Shown here: positions 10,682 through 21,825 of the stretch, piece after piece
Layout of the letters: each line of letters begins with the position of its first letter
How positions within the stretch are numbered: position 1 is the first letter of the stretch
Source of the DNA: Leguminivora glycinivorella
Taxonomy: Eukaryota > Arthropoda > Insecta > Lepidoptera > Tortricidae
DNA length: 64,000 nucleotides
Assembly (NCBI RefSeq): GCF_023078275.1
Contig: NC_062998.1
Location: 19,233,916 to 19,297,915, forward strand
Direction of reading: 5' to 3'
The notes under the pieces: generated by a model
Told to the model about the DNA's origin: nothing
The model's database searches: none
What the model saw: only the letters and a program-made list of their open reading frames with translations
Position numbers and translations under genes: made by a program

Positions 10682-13246
10682 GGAATGCAACAATGGATAA
10701 TATTATTTATCTTTAAAATTTACAACTCTGTCTAATACTCATTAAAAAATGGGTTCCATATTATAATGATTAAATACTTACCTACAAATTTTATACTCGA
10801 AAATTGCAAGTGAAAGAGTCTTATAAGTCTTTCAATTATATTTTATTTGGTTAGCTAAATATGACCTCCTCTCAGAACACAGCAAAACTAATACCTAACA
10901 CTTGGTTATAAATAAATATAAAAACCTAATTCTATTTTAACCATTATCTAGTAGGTACAGACAGTGATAATATTAAATAAATTTCATTTTTAATGATATA
11001 CATACATTAAGAACTATTAATCATAAATAAAGAGTCAAATTAAAAGAATTGTATTTAAAATATAGCAACACACAATAATAAGTAAAATAAAGCAATACTC
11101 GTATTGTTGTAGCATTTTAAATAACTATACTTAGCTAAACAAATCTTTGCATTTGGAATGTGAAGTAAAATAATGCAAAGAGTTCCAATTGAAGAACAAA
11201 GGACTTTGTAGAAATAAAGTGGTGTTCTTAGCCAACTTAAGCTAATGTAAACAAGGCGATACGTTTCGTTATGCTAAAGAGTGTCAAGTTGATTCTCACG
11301 GATAAGGAAATCATAAGTGAGCCGAACAGTGGACACTCTATAGGGGTGACAAACTTCTATGAAGTGGTTTTCGGTAATTGTCAAACAGCAAAGTGGCATT
11401 GATAAAGCTGAACTTTTAAGTTCATTGATAAAGGATCAAATAGATTGTTTCTAATTCTATTATACATATATAATTGGTGGTAGTTAATACAATGTGCATG
11501 TACAAGCACAGACAGGTTAGTTCTAAAATATATCTACATATGAACCTGTCAGAGAAAATGGTACATGAGTAATGTATAGAAATGTGAACCTTATGTATTC
11601 CAGTACAATCTTACAGAATGATTATGAAAATAATATACAGCTTGTGGTTTATATAACTATAGTTAATTGACAATACTTAGTGTAAGCTGAAACTACGTAT
11701 TATAATTGATACGTATTTAACTAATAAGTTTTATGTCATGATTTATGAATGGTTGTTTTATTGTGAAAGTAATATGTTTCATTATGTATAGTTGTAAGAA
11801 ACTGTGGTAATGTAGTAGTAGTAGTAAACACTTTATTGCACAGAATAAATTATGTGAAGTACAGACAGTACAGTAAATAATTTTAATGGTTATGTACAGA
11901 GGCGAGCTTATTCCCTTTAAGGGATCTCTTCCAACTAACCGTAGAACAACTGTGTATTTTTAATTTGTTCATGACGTACAGTTTGTATGAATGTTATACC
12001 TATGAAACATTACAATATGAATACATGTCATATACCTGTTGACATAAATGTAAGCGTATAAAATGTCAGCGTTATAAGTGTCTGTGAAATTTATATTTAT
12101 GTGTGGTTTTATGTGGTTATAAATGTGTTGTATTTAAACGACTATGTTTTGACTTATAATTTACTTGAATCGATCTGATCAATCGATTCTGGTGTGTTAA
12201 ATCACATATGCATATGTGTTCTATGTTCTTAGATATGGTACCATATAGGTAGGAAATGTCAAACAAGTTGGATTGTATTTTAGAAATAAGTTGATGACAT
12301 GGCTGGTAAGGTTTTACTGGGTTTCCCTTACCTTTGAACAAATGTTGGCCATAATGTTTCCCAGAAAAAGGCGGGTGATGCTGTTATTGTTTTGTATAAT
12401 GATTTTAATCATAGATTTATTTTTGAGGGGGCGTGTTGGAATTAACAAAACTAAATCTATCTTACTCTAACAAGTATATTGTTATACTTTCTCTTTCATA
12501 AATGTAAACAATGCTTGCCTTTGATCTTAATTAAAGCGTCGCGTTCTCTAATACACGTGGCGCTGCGACCGGCATGTAATTTAGTATTAGTAGTATTACT
12601 GAACATCAGGATACCTTTAATTTACCTTAATTAAAGCTTACAGTAAGCTCTGTGTAGAACAGGGTGTCTAGCCAATATGGAAATCTCTTGAACAATGATA
12701 ACGAAACGCTTAGAGATTCTATCACTCTTCCATACTAGTTAGACAGTGACAGAAGCGTTTCGTTAGCTACCTTTGAAGCGTTAACTATTGGTACATTAGC
12801 TACGCACTATAACGAAATGAGTTAAAGTTAAAAACCTGTAAAACACTGTTCAACAGAATTTGTGAGTTAAGATTTATTATATTGCCGCGTTGTCCATTTT
12901 AAAGGTGTTTTGTTTTGTATAGGTAATGCCTAGAGTTCAAGATTATCCACATATGTAAGCACTCGACACTTTCATATATTTCTAATCACCTAGTTCACCC
13001 CATAATAATATATCTATTGTCACTTTTATTCTTAGCCCTAAAACCTTGTACTACATAGTACCTACCTACATAATATATTCAGATACTTAGATCGATTTCT
13101 TGCACATGTGTGTTTTCGTTAGTGTTTTGTCCCGTAAATTTTAAATACCTATTTATTCATTGATATTGCTTTTTCACGTAACAGCCATGTATCCACCACA
13201 TTATATCATTTATCCAACCTGCGGGAGTAGCACACTAATAGCACAT
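10682..13246. other. Non-coding gap with one LINE tail
   Basis: AT-rich with no gene. Around 12660-12800 and 11220-11300, pieces with CGTTTCGTTATGCTA and AACGAAACGCTTAGAG hint at a small MITE but no clean ends are visible. A LINE 3' end lies at 11815-11945. Confidence 0.35.
11815..11945 (-). mobile_element. LINE 3' UTR fragment with TAG microsatellite tail
   Basis: TAGTAGTAGTAGTAAACACT, TTTATTGCACAGAATAAAT and CCCTTTAAGGGATCTCTTCC read, on the minus strand, as a 3' UTR ending in AATAAAGTG and a CTA microsatellite, a pattern I know from lepidopteran Jockey/CR1-group LINEs. No coding part remains. Confidence 0.45.
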
Positions 13247-13252
13247 CGCACT

Positions 13253-13760
13253 ACAGAATATATAATAGTACAAGTACAGAAGGCTCACTGCTTTGATGTT
13301 TACGAAATGCCGCCTTTTTAAATGCCTACATAATTCTTACAAAGAAACGAGCCGCACGAGCGCAGCGTAACGAATTAGTACTGAGATAAAATGTTATACT
13401 ATTATACTCGTATTCAAGTCTTGGGTACTTTGTAGGTATATATACAGTATTTATATATTTTTGTTTAAGTTCCAACATGACAAGCCTTATTGAACTTTTC
13501 CGTGTGACTAGTAGATCTGTGTAAGAATGTCCTATGGTATGTATTTTATTCATGATGTTTATTTAACTGAGCATTATTAGCCATTCCACACGCGGACATC
13601 ATATAATGAACCTTACAAAAAATCGCGACGTAAAGTAACAATAGAAAATGCAAACGTGCGTTCCGTGAGAAAGCGCGCAACCCCTGACTAAGCCGCGAAC
13701 TCGCGGCCGCCAGCATGTACTTGTAGCGCGGCGATAGAATCGCGGAGTGAGCCGCCCCTG
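13253..13760 (+). mobile_element. Repeat family F, copy 1 (non-autonomous, direct-repeat flanked)
   Basis: About 508 bp from ACAGAATATATAATAGTACA to GAGTGAGCCGCCCCTG. Copies 2 (20303-20830) and 3 (47254-47797, reverse) share the same ends. CGCACT is duplicated at 13247-13252 and 13761-13766; copies 2 and 3 suggest the original duplication is 8 bp. No coding capacity; short ORFs here are incidental. Confidence 0.7.
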
Positions 13761-13832
13761 CGCACTTACAAATAGTGCGAAAAAGACGGCCTGACGTTAT
13801 ATCGTTTAACACGCGACCATGCTTGCCTGCCT
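13761..13832. repeat. Half of the GCATGGTCGCG hairpin MITE
   Basis: GCACTTACAAATAGTGCG, GACGGCCTGACGTTAT and CGCGACCATGCTTGCC match the right half of the family at 6347-6445 and 57479-57550. Family F copy 1 abuts it and its flank CGCACT belongs to it, so F inserted into this MITE. Confidence 0.55.
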
Positions 13833-14029
13833 GATTTTGAAAGATGTTAGACCTAATAGGGTCACCTACCTATACCCTATACACAGTGTAATATGAGCAA
13901 AAACGATTAATTTTAACAGTATATTCCTGATTAGGTACATTTTTAAGGCTAAAATTTCGTATAAACTTTTCTGGGTTTAGCCTACCTAATTAGTTTAGGT
14001 ACATTTACATAACAGAGTTACACCAACTT

Positions 14030-14095
14030 AAAAAACACAGGTCAAGTGCGAGCTCGTTTAACTCACGCACCGAGGGTTCCGTACAAACATTAAAT
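14030..14095 (+). repeat. Terminal fragment of the GACTCGCACTTG family
   Basis: CAGGTCAAGTGCGAGCTCG and CACCGAGGGTTCCGTAC match, in opposite orientation, the end at 1298-1360. Confidence 0.55.
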
Positions 14096-14560
14096 GATTT
14101 AAATGACTTATCCCATGTCAGTCACATAACGTTAAAGACTCAATTACAAGTAAGTATATGGTAAGTAGATACTCATAATCATAACAATGGCTCATAAACA
14201 TAATAGCGTATAACGCCATCTATCGGCGAACTAAATAATAAGTAAGTAGTTGACTCAAAACAAAACTTCATAATTTATATGAATTTATGCATAATATCAA
14301 GTTTCAGTGCCACTCTTAGTACAAAGACGTTGAAAGGAAACAAAATTGTGATATTGCATTGACAAGTTGCTAAACCCATTCCGTGGCGTTTCTGTCGAGT
14401 AACGTATTAAAAACTGGTAGCCACACTTGATGTTTAAACACTACAAAACAAAACTGACGACGGCGGTTTAAAATCACAACGTCAAAAACCCCAAATCTCA
14501 GCAAAGCGCGCGACATAATGTTGCTACAAATTGAATTTGTTTAGCCATTATACCGTACAG

Positions 14561-14715
14561 GCCCCGTAGCCGAATGGCATTTCTGCGATGCGAAACGCCA
14601 CCGAAACGCCGCAGAAATGTAGTCTGGCTCTCTCGCGCCAATACGCAAGAGCGATAGAGATAGATAGCTACGAAAGAGATATTATCGTGAGCGTCTGTGC
14701 ATTCGGCTACGCACA
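14561..14715. mobile_element. CWG-duplicating MITE family S, copy B
   Basis: Begins GCCCCGTAGCCGAATGGCAT, ends ATTCGGCTACGCACA, flanked by CAG on both sides (14558-14560, 14716-14718). Reverse orientation and diverged relative to copies A and C. Confidence 0.75.
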
Positions 14716-14718
14716 CAG

Positions 14719-15355
14719 TATATGTCTAGCATGTATGTGCAAAAAGTTTTGAGCTCGTTTATGTGAGCCCCGCAACTACGCAATTAAAATTATTTATTTT
14801 GGTTAGCCGCAAGTGAGCTGTGACGTGTTCGCCGCACATGGCCTCGCCGGCGCAGTCTCGTGGGAATCTCCGCCGTATGATACAACACTTCAACTATGTA
14901 CCAGTTACATTTGCTGCACTGCTAATCGAGACGTAAACATTTAGATTTTGTTCATTACGTAATTTATTTGGGTGTGTTTTTGCCAAAATAAGAAAAAGGC
15001 TAGCAACTCCTATGGTCAAAAACGCCAAAGACTAAGTGACGTATATTTAAGGAATAATTTTAACTATTGTGCCGTTACCGAGAACGTTCTCCCGTTTGTA
15101 TGGGAAATGTTCTCTCACGAGAATATTGTCCACAGTAAAATGAGATCATTGTCGAGAGCGTTCTCAAAATTTTTCGGGTTTTTCGGGGTCCACGTTGTAT
15201 AAGGAAGGTGTCGCAGCATGGCGATGAATTACCGCGCGCAGGCCGGTCCCGGCGGCTCTCATAACTCTCATTTCACGAGGTAATACTACACGTAACAGTG
15301 ACATATGTATGAACATGTATTATTATTAACAGCACGAAATCGATAAAATAATTAC
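14719..15355. other. Non-coding gap with GAGAACGTTCTC cluster
   Basis: Between 15079 and 15174 lie GAGAACGTTCTC, TGTTCTCTCACGAGAATATT and GAGAGCGTTCTC, three related palindromes within 95 bp. Nothing else is recognisable. Confidence 0.4.
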
Positions 15356-15359
15356 TAGG

Positions 15360-15790
15360 TTAGGTAATAAAGCCGAACGACAGCCTAATAAGACGGCGTG
15401 CAACTTTATTTCCGTCGGACGATGGGCCATCAAAAGCGTCGACATCGAGTCCACGGCTCAATGTACATTCAAGTTCCAACTTTACCTTTCTTATGCCTAG
15501 TTTCCATATTTGAGAAGACAGGGCGGAGAAAAAGTAAAGTTGATATCCACCATACATTTCCTCCAAAGAAGGAAATGGTAATGGTGTCTTTATATCAAGA
15601 GCAATGTAACTTCATGGGTTTAGCCTCGGCCCTCGATACGGTATAAAAGAATTCTTTGTTGCTTTTTAAATCCGATAAAAAGTTTTGCTCGGTTCTGTAC
15701 AAGGGCAACTGCTCGACAGTCAACTTTAATAAATGCTGGGTTTTATGCAAACAGTCGTCTATTTGAGCCATGGACATTGGAACTATAAAA
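15360..15790 (-). pseudogene. Unidentified protein-coding remnant with one frameshift
   Basis: On the minus strand a frame reads VPMSMAQIDDCLHKTQHLLK, then EQLPLYRTEQNFLSDLKSN and ends AKPMKLHC at about 15600. The next frame continues at once with DIKTPLPFPSLEEMYGGYQL, LSSQIWKLGIRKVKLELEC and DVDAFDGPSSDGNKVARRLI before a stop near 15360. The two halves total roughly 140 codons with one 1-nt shift and sound like a real globular protein rather than random translation. I do not recognise the family. No introns are seen, so a retrocopy or an old exon is possible. Confidence 0.35.
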
Positions 15791-16117
15791 ATGCAGTAAA
15801 GAAATATCGATTATCTGAATTACTTGGCTACGTTATGTAACAATAACAACACTACAGAATACTAAATAGACTAGTACAACTTTTGCGGTTCTGGTGAAAG
15901 GTAGGTACTTGCGAATGTTTTGTGAATAGAATGTTGCGAATTTTTAATGTAAATCTTTGATTATTTCATGGAAATACAAATGGATATAGGTATACCGTAG
16001 GTTAGAGGAGTTTCCTCAATTCCTCATGAATCCGATATCGAAAATTTGACTTAAAAACCCAGTATGCTTAACAAACACAACGAAGAAAACAAATCTCCTA
16101 ACATGTGCTACGCGTCG

Positions 16118-16450
16118 TTGAGGATTTTCGTTCTGATCATCATCAGCAGTTCCACTGCACCAAATGTCACTGTTCTGAATGTAAATGCATGCTGTTCTTA
16201 TAAAAATACTAAAGTTACTATAAGTGCTCCAGTTCAGATTTGAGGAGTTTCGTTCTGATCATCATCAGCAGTTCCATTGCATCAAGTGTCACGGTTCTGA
16301 AAATATATGCATGCTGTTCTTATAAAAATACCAATTGCCTTTAAGATTTGACCAGTTCCTTCGATTTCTCCAGGATTCCATCATCAGAACCGGGTTCTGA
16401 TAAAAATGGGACCAATTTATACATTCAATCAAAAAAAAATTCAAAATCGG
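16118..16450. repeat. Tandem repeat, 122-bp units
   Basis: TTCGTTCTGATCATCATCAG, GTTCCACTGCACCAAATGTC and GCATGCTGTTCTTATAAAAA occur at 16119 and again 122 bp later, with a third degenerate unit (CCATCATCAGAACCGGGTTC). The closing part (AAAATCGGTCCAGTAACGAC) resembles a widespread lepidopteran repeat. Confidence 0.75.
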
Positions 16451-16519
16451 TCCAGTAACGACGGAGATATCGAGACTTCGACTCGACTTGAGATATGGGC
16501 GGCGGTTAAAAAAGAAGGG

Positions 16520-17240
16520 CAATAAGTAGTTAGGTAATTATTAATTAAGTATGGATAAGTACATACCTATAATAATAGCCTGGCAAAAAGAGAAAAATTA
16601 ATAATTGCACCGTCGTAGTGTGGTCCTGTTTTCTTATTACATATTATATTGATTTGAAAGGTACGAAACTACGATTTTGGCACTTCTTATCATAGGTATT
16701 TTTAGTCACGCTGCAATATAAAATAATAAAAATGTTAAAGAAACTCACAACTTGTCCTCTTTTGTTTTATTAGTACGCCATTATATTACTTAATTGATCT
16801 GTGTTAATACTAATATTTAAAAAAAATCGTTGTCCTATAAAACGGCAGCATTCTAATCGGTTATCAACATTTTCATTAAAAGTATGGGATGCTACCCTCG
16901 AGAGCTATTATTCAATTTACGTAATTGGGGAAGACAACAAGGAATAAATAAATATTATGGGAATCTTACCCAAATAGATATATCGCCCTTCATTTTGTCC
17001 TAATATATTTAATTAATAATCTACAGTGTTGTTACTGTTACGTTAACATATCTAAGTTATTCAGATATAAACGATATTTCTTCACTGCATTTTTATAATG
17101 TAGAGATTGTAGAGGGCAAAGCTAACATAGCCACGCGTCGTTGAAGAGTTATAGAAGAGTGATTTTACTCCGATAAAAATACAAAAGTCATCTTAATGTT
17201 CCCTATAATAGACTGCGAAGTATGACGTTTAGGTGCGGCG
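16520..17240. other. Non-coding gap
   Basis: AT-rich; I see no gene or clear repeat. Confidence 0.4.
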
Positions 17241-17243
17241 AAT

Positions 17244-17332
17244 CATCATCACCATCATATCAGCCCTTTATCGCCCACTGCTGAGCATAAGGCCTCTCTT
17301 CTAGTACGCCACTTGTCCCGATCCTGAGCTGG
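17244..17332 (-). mobile_element. RTE-type LINE 3' tail, reverse strand
   Basis: ATCATCATCACCATCATATC then AGCCCTTTATCGCCCACTGC and TGAGCATAAGGCCTCTCTTC are the complement of the LINE tail at 7290-7335. It breaks off exactly where the next MITE begins. Confidence 0.55.
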
Positions 17333-17419
17333 TACAGTCGACTACAAAGAGATGTATTTTCACCTTATTACAATGCAATAAGGTGAAAAAGTGTATACAT
17401 CTCTTTGTAGTCGACCGTA
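17333..17419. mobile_element. Hairpin MITE family M, copy 1
   Basis: TACAGTCGACTACAAAGAGA...TCTCTTTGTAGTCGACCGTA, an 87-bp hairpin with about 40-bp arms. A second copy, in opposite orientation, is at 56096-56188. TA at both ends suggests a Tc1/mariner-type element. Confidence 0.75.
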
Positions 17420-17691
17420 CTAGTATGAATACAAATACATATTGCGAATCTGAATACAAATTGTAGACATCTATTGGCGACTTTGGTTTACACTGATTTT
17501 TTTTAACATAAAAATCAACTGTGTTCAAAAGACATAGGTACATGTAAAACTAACTTTAAAATACTAATTGACATACTATTTTTATGTTTAAAAAAAAATT
17601 ATACCGATTGATGATGATTACGATCAATCAGTAAAATCGTTTGATTCCTACACTTTCCCTGTTTTAAATGTTATATTATAATATTTGCTTA

Positions 17692-18180
17692 GTAAATGAA
17701 CTTGACTTTTTTTCAAAGTATGTCTTATATTTTAATTACTGTCTAATTAAACGAAAAAAAATAGCACCATATTTTATTACGTTTACTTTTACTTCATCAG
17801 CAAAAACAACATCAGCCATATTAATCTATAGAATATCTATGACATGACGTCAGTATATTTAGAAAAAATATTTCACATTGTCACACCCGTCAACGACTAT
17901 GAATTTTAATACAATAGAGGTTGCTTCTATGGAGATCAGATTACTACCTCTAATTTCCATAGTTGATCTGAATTATGTGACGTCACTCCATCGGCCAACA
18001 CCGTTTTCGGAGTACCTACATAATTTAAAAAAAATATACACACATCTTTAATTAAAAATACGCAGTCATCACGCACTTTTAATGCCCGCAAGCTATAAAT
18101 ATTGATTTCTTAAGTCAAATACTACAGAAAACAATAACTTGATGTGATGTGCTAAATTCAATACGAGTCTAGTAGCCTAT
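17692..18180 (+). repeat. Repeat family Y, copy 2
   Basis: Aligns through its length with 3916-4400 (CTAATTAAACGAAAAAAA, CACCGTTTTCGGAG, AGTCTAGTAGCCTAT). It carries extra sequence around 17895-17960, where TCTATGGAGATCAGATTAC and TCCATAGTTGATCTGAA look like a small inverted pair. Confidence 0.6.
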
Positions 18181-18286
18181 TACAACGTTCTCCGTCTAAT
18201 AGTGCCCCCACGAAAGGTTAAGGCACGTCTTATTACAAAGCCGTAAGGGTTACAGTAAAGACCGGGAGCGGGATAGTGAAGTTGTT

Positions 18287-18826
18287 AATTAGATAAACAT
18301 GAACGGAGATATATATCGCCATTGCGTGAGCTCTCGTAATACATCGACATACTAATGGTATATAATGTAACTTTTATTTGCTCCGATTCATTTAACTAAG
18401 TGATTTTCGAGCCGGCAAACAATAAATTAGATAAACATAAACGGAGATATATATCGCCATTGCGTGATCTCTCATAATACATCGACATACTACACTGAGA
18501 GAAAAAACAAACAGTTTTCATGTTCGTTCAACAAGTTTTTTGGTTAAAATAGCGCCTAAGTGCTCTTTGGTTCAAACAACAAGCTACAGTCATTTGAATC
18601 GGCAATATATTTGAATCAACAAGTCGATTTTATTAAAACAGCCTGACAAATATTGTTTTAAACATACGTTTGGCTGATTCAAACGGATAAACCGCAACAA
18701 GTCGAACTTGTTAAATTCACAATGCAAATTTCTCTCAGTGTAATGGTACTAATGGTATATACTATATAATGTAATTTTTATTTGCTCCGATTCATTTAAC
18801 TAAGTGATTTTCGAGCCGGCAAACAA
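18287..18826 (+). repeat. 138-bp tandem duplication, second unit interrupted by a MITE
   Basis: Unit A (18287-18424) and unit B (18425-18826) share AATTAGATAAACAT, ACGGAGATATATATCGCCAT, ACATCGACATACTA and GATTTTCGAGCCGGCAAAC. Unit B is longer only because of the 248-bp insertion at 18493-18740 and a small local repeat after it. Confidence 0.85.
18493..18740. mobile_element. TA-target MITE inside a tandem unit
   Basis: Ends CACTGAGAGAAA and TTTCTCTCAGTG are inverted, with TA at 18491-18492 and 18741-18742. Unit A of the tandem repeat preserves the empty site CATACTAATGG with one TA. TA duplication and a CACTGAGAG end suggest a Tc1/mariner-like element; internal sequence is non-coding. Confidence 0.85.
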
Positions 18827-18829
18827 TAC

Positions 18830-20080
18830 CAAAGCACGCAAAGGCTATGTATACAAAGTTTGTTTTGTTTAGAAGGTATGACACATGAAAGCAGGCTGTG
18901 ACACAACTCACAATAAGTAAATAGTAATGAACGTATTATCGATTGACAGTCAAAAATGGCCCTTTAATGCGAATAAGTGCTCGATCAGCTATGTCAACGA
19001 AACTCAACGTATTTAATTAATCACACGAGCCCGAAGTCCGAAAATCAAGCGTTGGGGCTACGCGGCTACGCCACACGCAGGGAGAGGGAGCGAACACCGC
19101 TTTTCCATTATTCCATTACCTAGGCAAACCGATTGACGGATCCCTGCGTTGCGTAGCCAACTCGCCGAACGCTCGACCCTAACCTAACTGTCCTTAAGCC
19201 AGGTCACCTTTTAGTTTTGAGGCAAGGACACATTTACTTGTTTTCAAAAGAATAAAAATGTATGCCAAGTTTCGGCTGGCTACACAATTACATCGACCTC
19301 GTTGTCGGCCGTAGAAAAGAGGCTACCTGTAGGTAATAAGGTAAATAAGTCCTTAATACATTATTAATGTTCATAAGCCCAAATTGATGACAAAAGTAAG
19401 AAAAGTTTATTTTTAATACAGTTGCTCAAAAAGTGCCCGTTTTTTGGCTGTTTAGCGTGCGAGAAGTTGTATTTTACGAACTAGTGCGTAAAAAGTATAT
19501 ACGTTCCATTTTACGACTACTTACCGAACTGTTTTCATATTAGTCTAGTTTACTAAGACAGAATAAAACTATAAACATACTATTAAGTGATTAATATTTA
19601 AAACGTTAATATTTCATATGTAATTGTGTACTTTTAGTCATACTAAACATAATTTATAAAATGGTTTATACTTTGAAAAATCGGTCATAATGAGTCGTGT
19701 AAACAGAACATGATTGGAACGAAACGCGTCTTCTACTGTCAAAGTAGAGGCGTCTACCATGTTTTAACTTAATGCACTTTCAAAAAACCTCAATATGTTA
19801 CGCGATTTGTCATAATTATTTTACGTTATTTGCAATACGTCGGGGCATAAATGGATCGATTAAATTAAAATGTAGTTGTACATTAAACAATCGTCCCAAA
19901 TCGTAAATGTTTATGTTTTTATGGCACCCAATGAAATAAATTATGTTAGATGAATAGCAAACTCGAAAATATGCACGCAAGTTTAAAAGCTTCAAAAATA
20001 CGCCTTTGAATTGTCAAATAATCCGTCAATGTCCATGGGAAAATTGATAGTTCGAATTTTCATACAAAATTGCAAAAAAT
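18830..20080. other. Non-coding gap
   Basis: Mixed composition; CTAGTGCGTAAAAAGTATAT near 19482 echoes family X (20085-20290). No gene seen. Confidence 0.35.
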
Positions 20081-20084
20081 AGTA

Positions 20085-20850
20085 CATTACGATACAAGTG
20101 CGTAAAAAAGGAAGTTCGAAACGAGTGGCGATAAATTAAAACACAACCGAAGGGAGTGTTTTAAATCGACACGAGTTACGAATTTCCTTTTTGCACGTGT
20201 ATCGTACGACGTTTTTCAGTACAGATGAGCCTTCAAAGTTTCGACCTGGCATATAATGAACCACTTCTCGCACTAGTGCGTAAAAAAAACACCATCTGTA
20301 CCACAGAATATATAATAGTACAAGTACAGAAGGCCCACTACTTTGATGTTCGCGACATGCCGCCTTTTTAAATGCCTACAAAATTCTAACAAAGAAATGA
20401 GCCGCACGTGCGCGGCGTTCGGCGATAGGGTTGGATTAAAACAAATTAATACTCAATAAAATGTTATACTATTATATTCAGGTCTTGGGTACTTTCTAGG
20501 TATATATATAGTATTTATATATTTTGTTTAAGTTCCATCATCACAAGCCTTATTGAACCTTTCCGGGGGACTTAATCAATAGTAGATCTGTGTAAAAATG
20601 TCCTATGGTATTTATTTAATTCAAAATATTTATTTAAGTAAACATTATTAGCCATTCCACACGAGGACAACGCATATGAACCTTAAAAAAAATTCGCAAC
20701 GTAAAGTAACAATAGAAAGTGCGAACGTGCGTTTGCGAGAACGCGTGCCACCCCTGATTAGGCCGCGAACTCGCGGCCGCCAGCATGTACTTGTAGCGCG
20801 GCGATAGAATCGCGGAGTGAGCCGCCCCTGTCTGTACTGAAAAAGTATTT
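20085..20850 (+). repeat. Repeat family X, copy 1, interrupted by family F
   Basis: GTACATTACGATACAAGTGC, AAGGAAGTTCGAAACGAGTG, GTCGATTTAAAACACTC (antisense wording), TACGACGTTTTTCAGTACAG and CTAGTGCGTAAAAAA match the uninterrupted copy at 58325-58555. The copy breaks at ATCTGTA (20300) and resumes at TCTGTACTGAAAA (20831) after family F copy 2. Confidence 0.7.
20303..20830 (+). mobile_element. Repeat family F, copy 2
   Basis: Same ends as copy 1. TCTGTACC (20295-20302) and TCTGTACT (20831-20838) flank it; the empty site CATCTGTACTGAAAA is present at about 58538-58552 in family X copy 3, which shows the insertion and its duplication directly. Confidence 0.8.
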
Positions 20851-20899
20851 ACAGAAGTAAGTACCTACTATAATTTCATGGAGCCCTCTTAATTACATT

Positions 20900-21330
20900 T
20901 TATGGAAAGTGAAATAAGTTTTTTGCAAAAAAATCATTTTTGGCACAATCTTTTATCGCCGCCTGTACCTTTCTTTCAACAGTCATCTACTGCTGTCCGA
21001 GACGTTTCTAAAAACCCCTTACTCGATGGGGATACGATAGTTCATAACAGAGTTCCTATGACCACCTTTCTGCTCCATCATCAGATCAGCTCCATCATAC
21101 CATAACATTGCATTGTCACGTGATTTACATAGGTGTGCAAAATTTCAGCAAAACCGGGAAGTGGGTGAAATTTAGCTTCTACGTTTTGACCCAAACTAAC
21201 ATACAGACAAAGACATATATAACTCCGTATAGACAGATAAAGTCTAAGAAAAAAACGTACCTCAGTACCATACAGAAAAAGGTACGGTGGCCTAGATGGC
21301 ATTACACCTTTGGGGTACGCTCAGCTAGAT
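20900..21330. repeat. Dispersed lepidopteran-type repeat
   Basis: CTGCTCCATCATCAGATCAG, CATTGCATTGTCACGTGATT, AGCTTCTACGTTTTGACCCA and CAGACAAAGACATATATAAC form a familiar repeat; part of it recurs at 49763-49840 (CATCGTCAGATCAGCTCAAT). It ends in GGGTACGCTCAGCTAGATGG and an 11-T run. Confidence 0.5.
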
Positions 21331-21664
21331 GGCGCAATTTTTTTTTTTTTATTATTTACAAAAAAAAAACACGTCAAGATCTATTTTGCTTCAGATCTAT
21401 TCTCGCAAAATCCTGTCCCGTCAGTTGCCAACATAATTGAGGAGTGTCTTTTCAAAAGGGCTTATTTCCACTTTGAACTTTTTATTATAATTCCACGGTA
21501 TTGATTTTGAAATTAATATTTAATTTGTAATATTGTAAGTTGACGTTAATGCTATGATTACAATTACATCAAACGTAATATGTGTACCTAAATAAATATT
21601 TAATTACCGTATGTTTTTGAGAATTAAGCACTTTTAATGCGAACTTTTGGGAATTATTTATGAT

Positions 21665-21822
21665 TATCGGCTATAAAAACGAACAAATGATAAGCGCTCC
21701 CGTGCAAATAAAAGAGACACGGCGATGTTTATAGTTACTCGCCCAGCGGTAAGCTATTAAAATCGCCGTGTCTCTTTTATTGCACGGGAGTGCTTATCTT
21801 TTGTTCGTTTTTATAGCCGATA
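21665..21822. mobile_element. Hairpin MITE with 60-bp arms
   Basis: TATCGGCTATAAAAACGAAC...CACGGCGA (21665-21724) pairs with 21763-21822 with few mismatches; loop about 38 bp. TA at both ends fits a TA-targeting element. Confidence 0.8.
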
Positions 21823-21825
21823 GCT

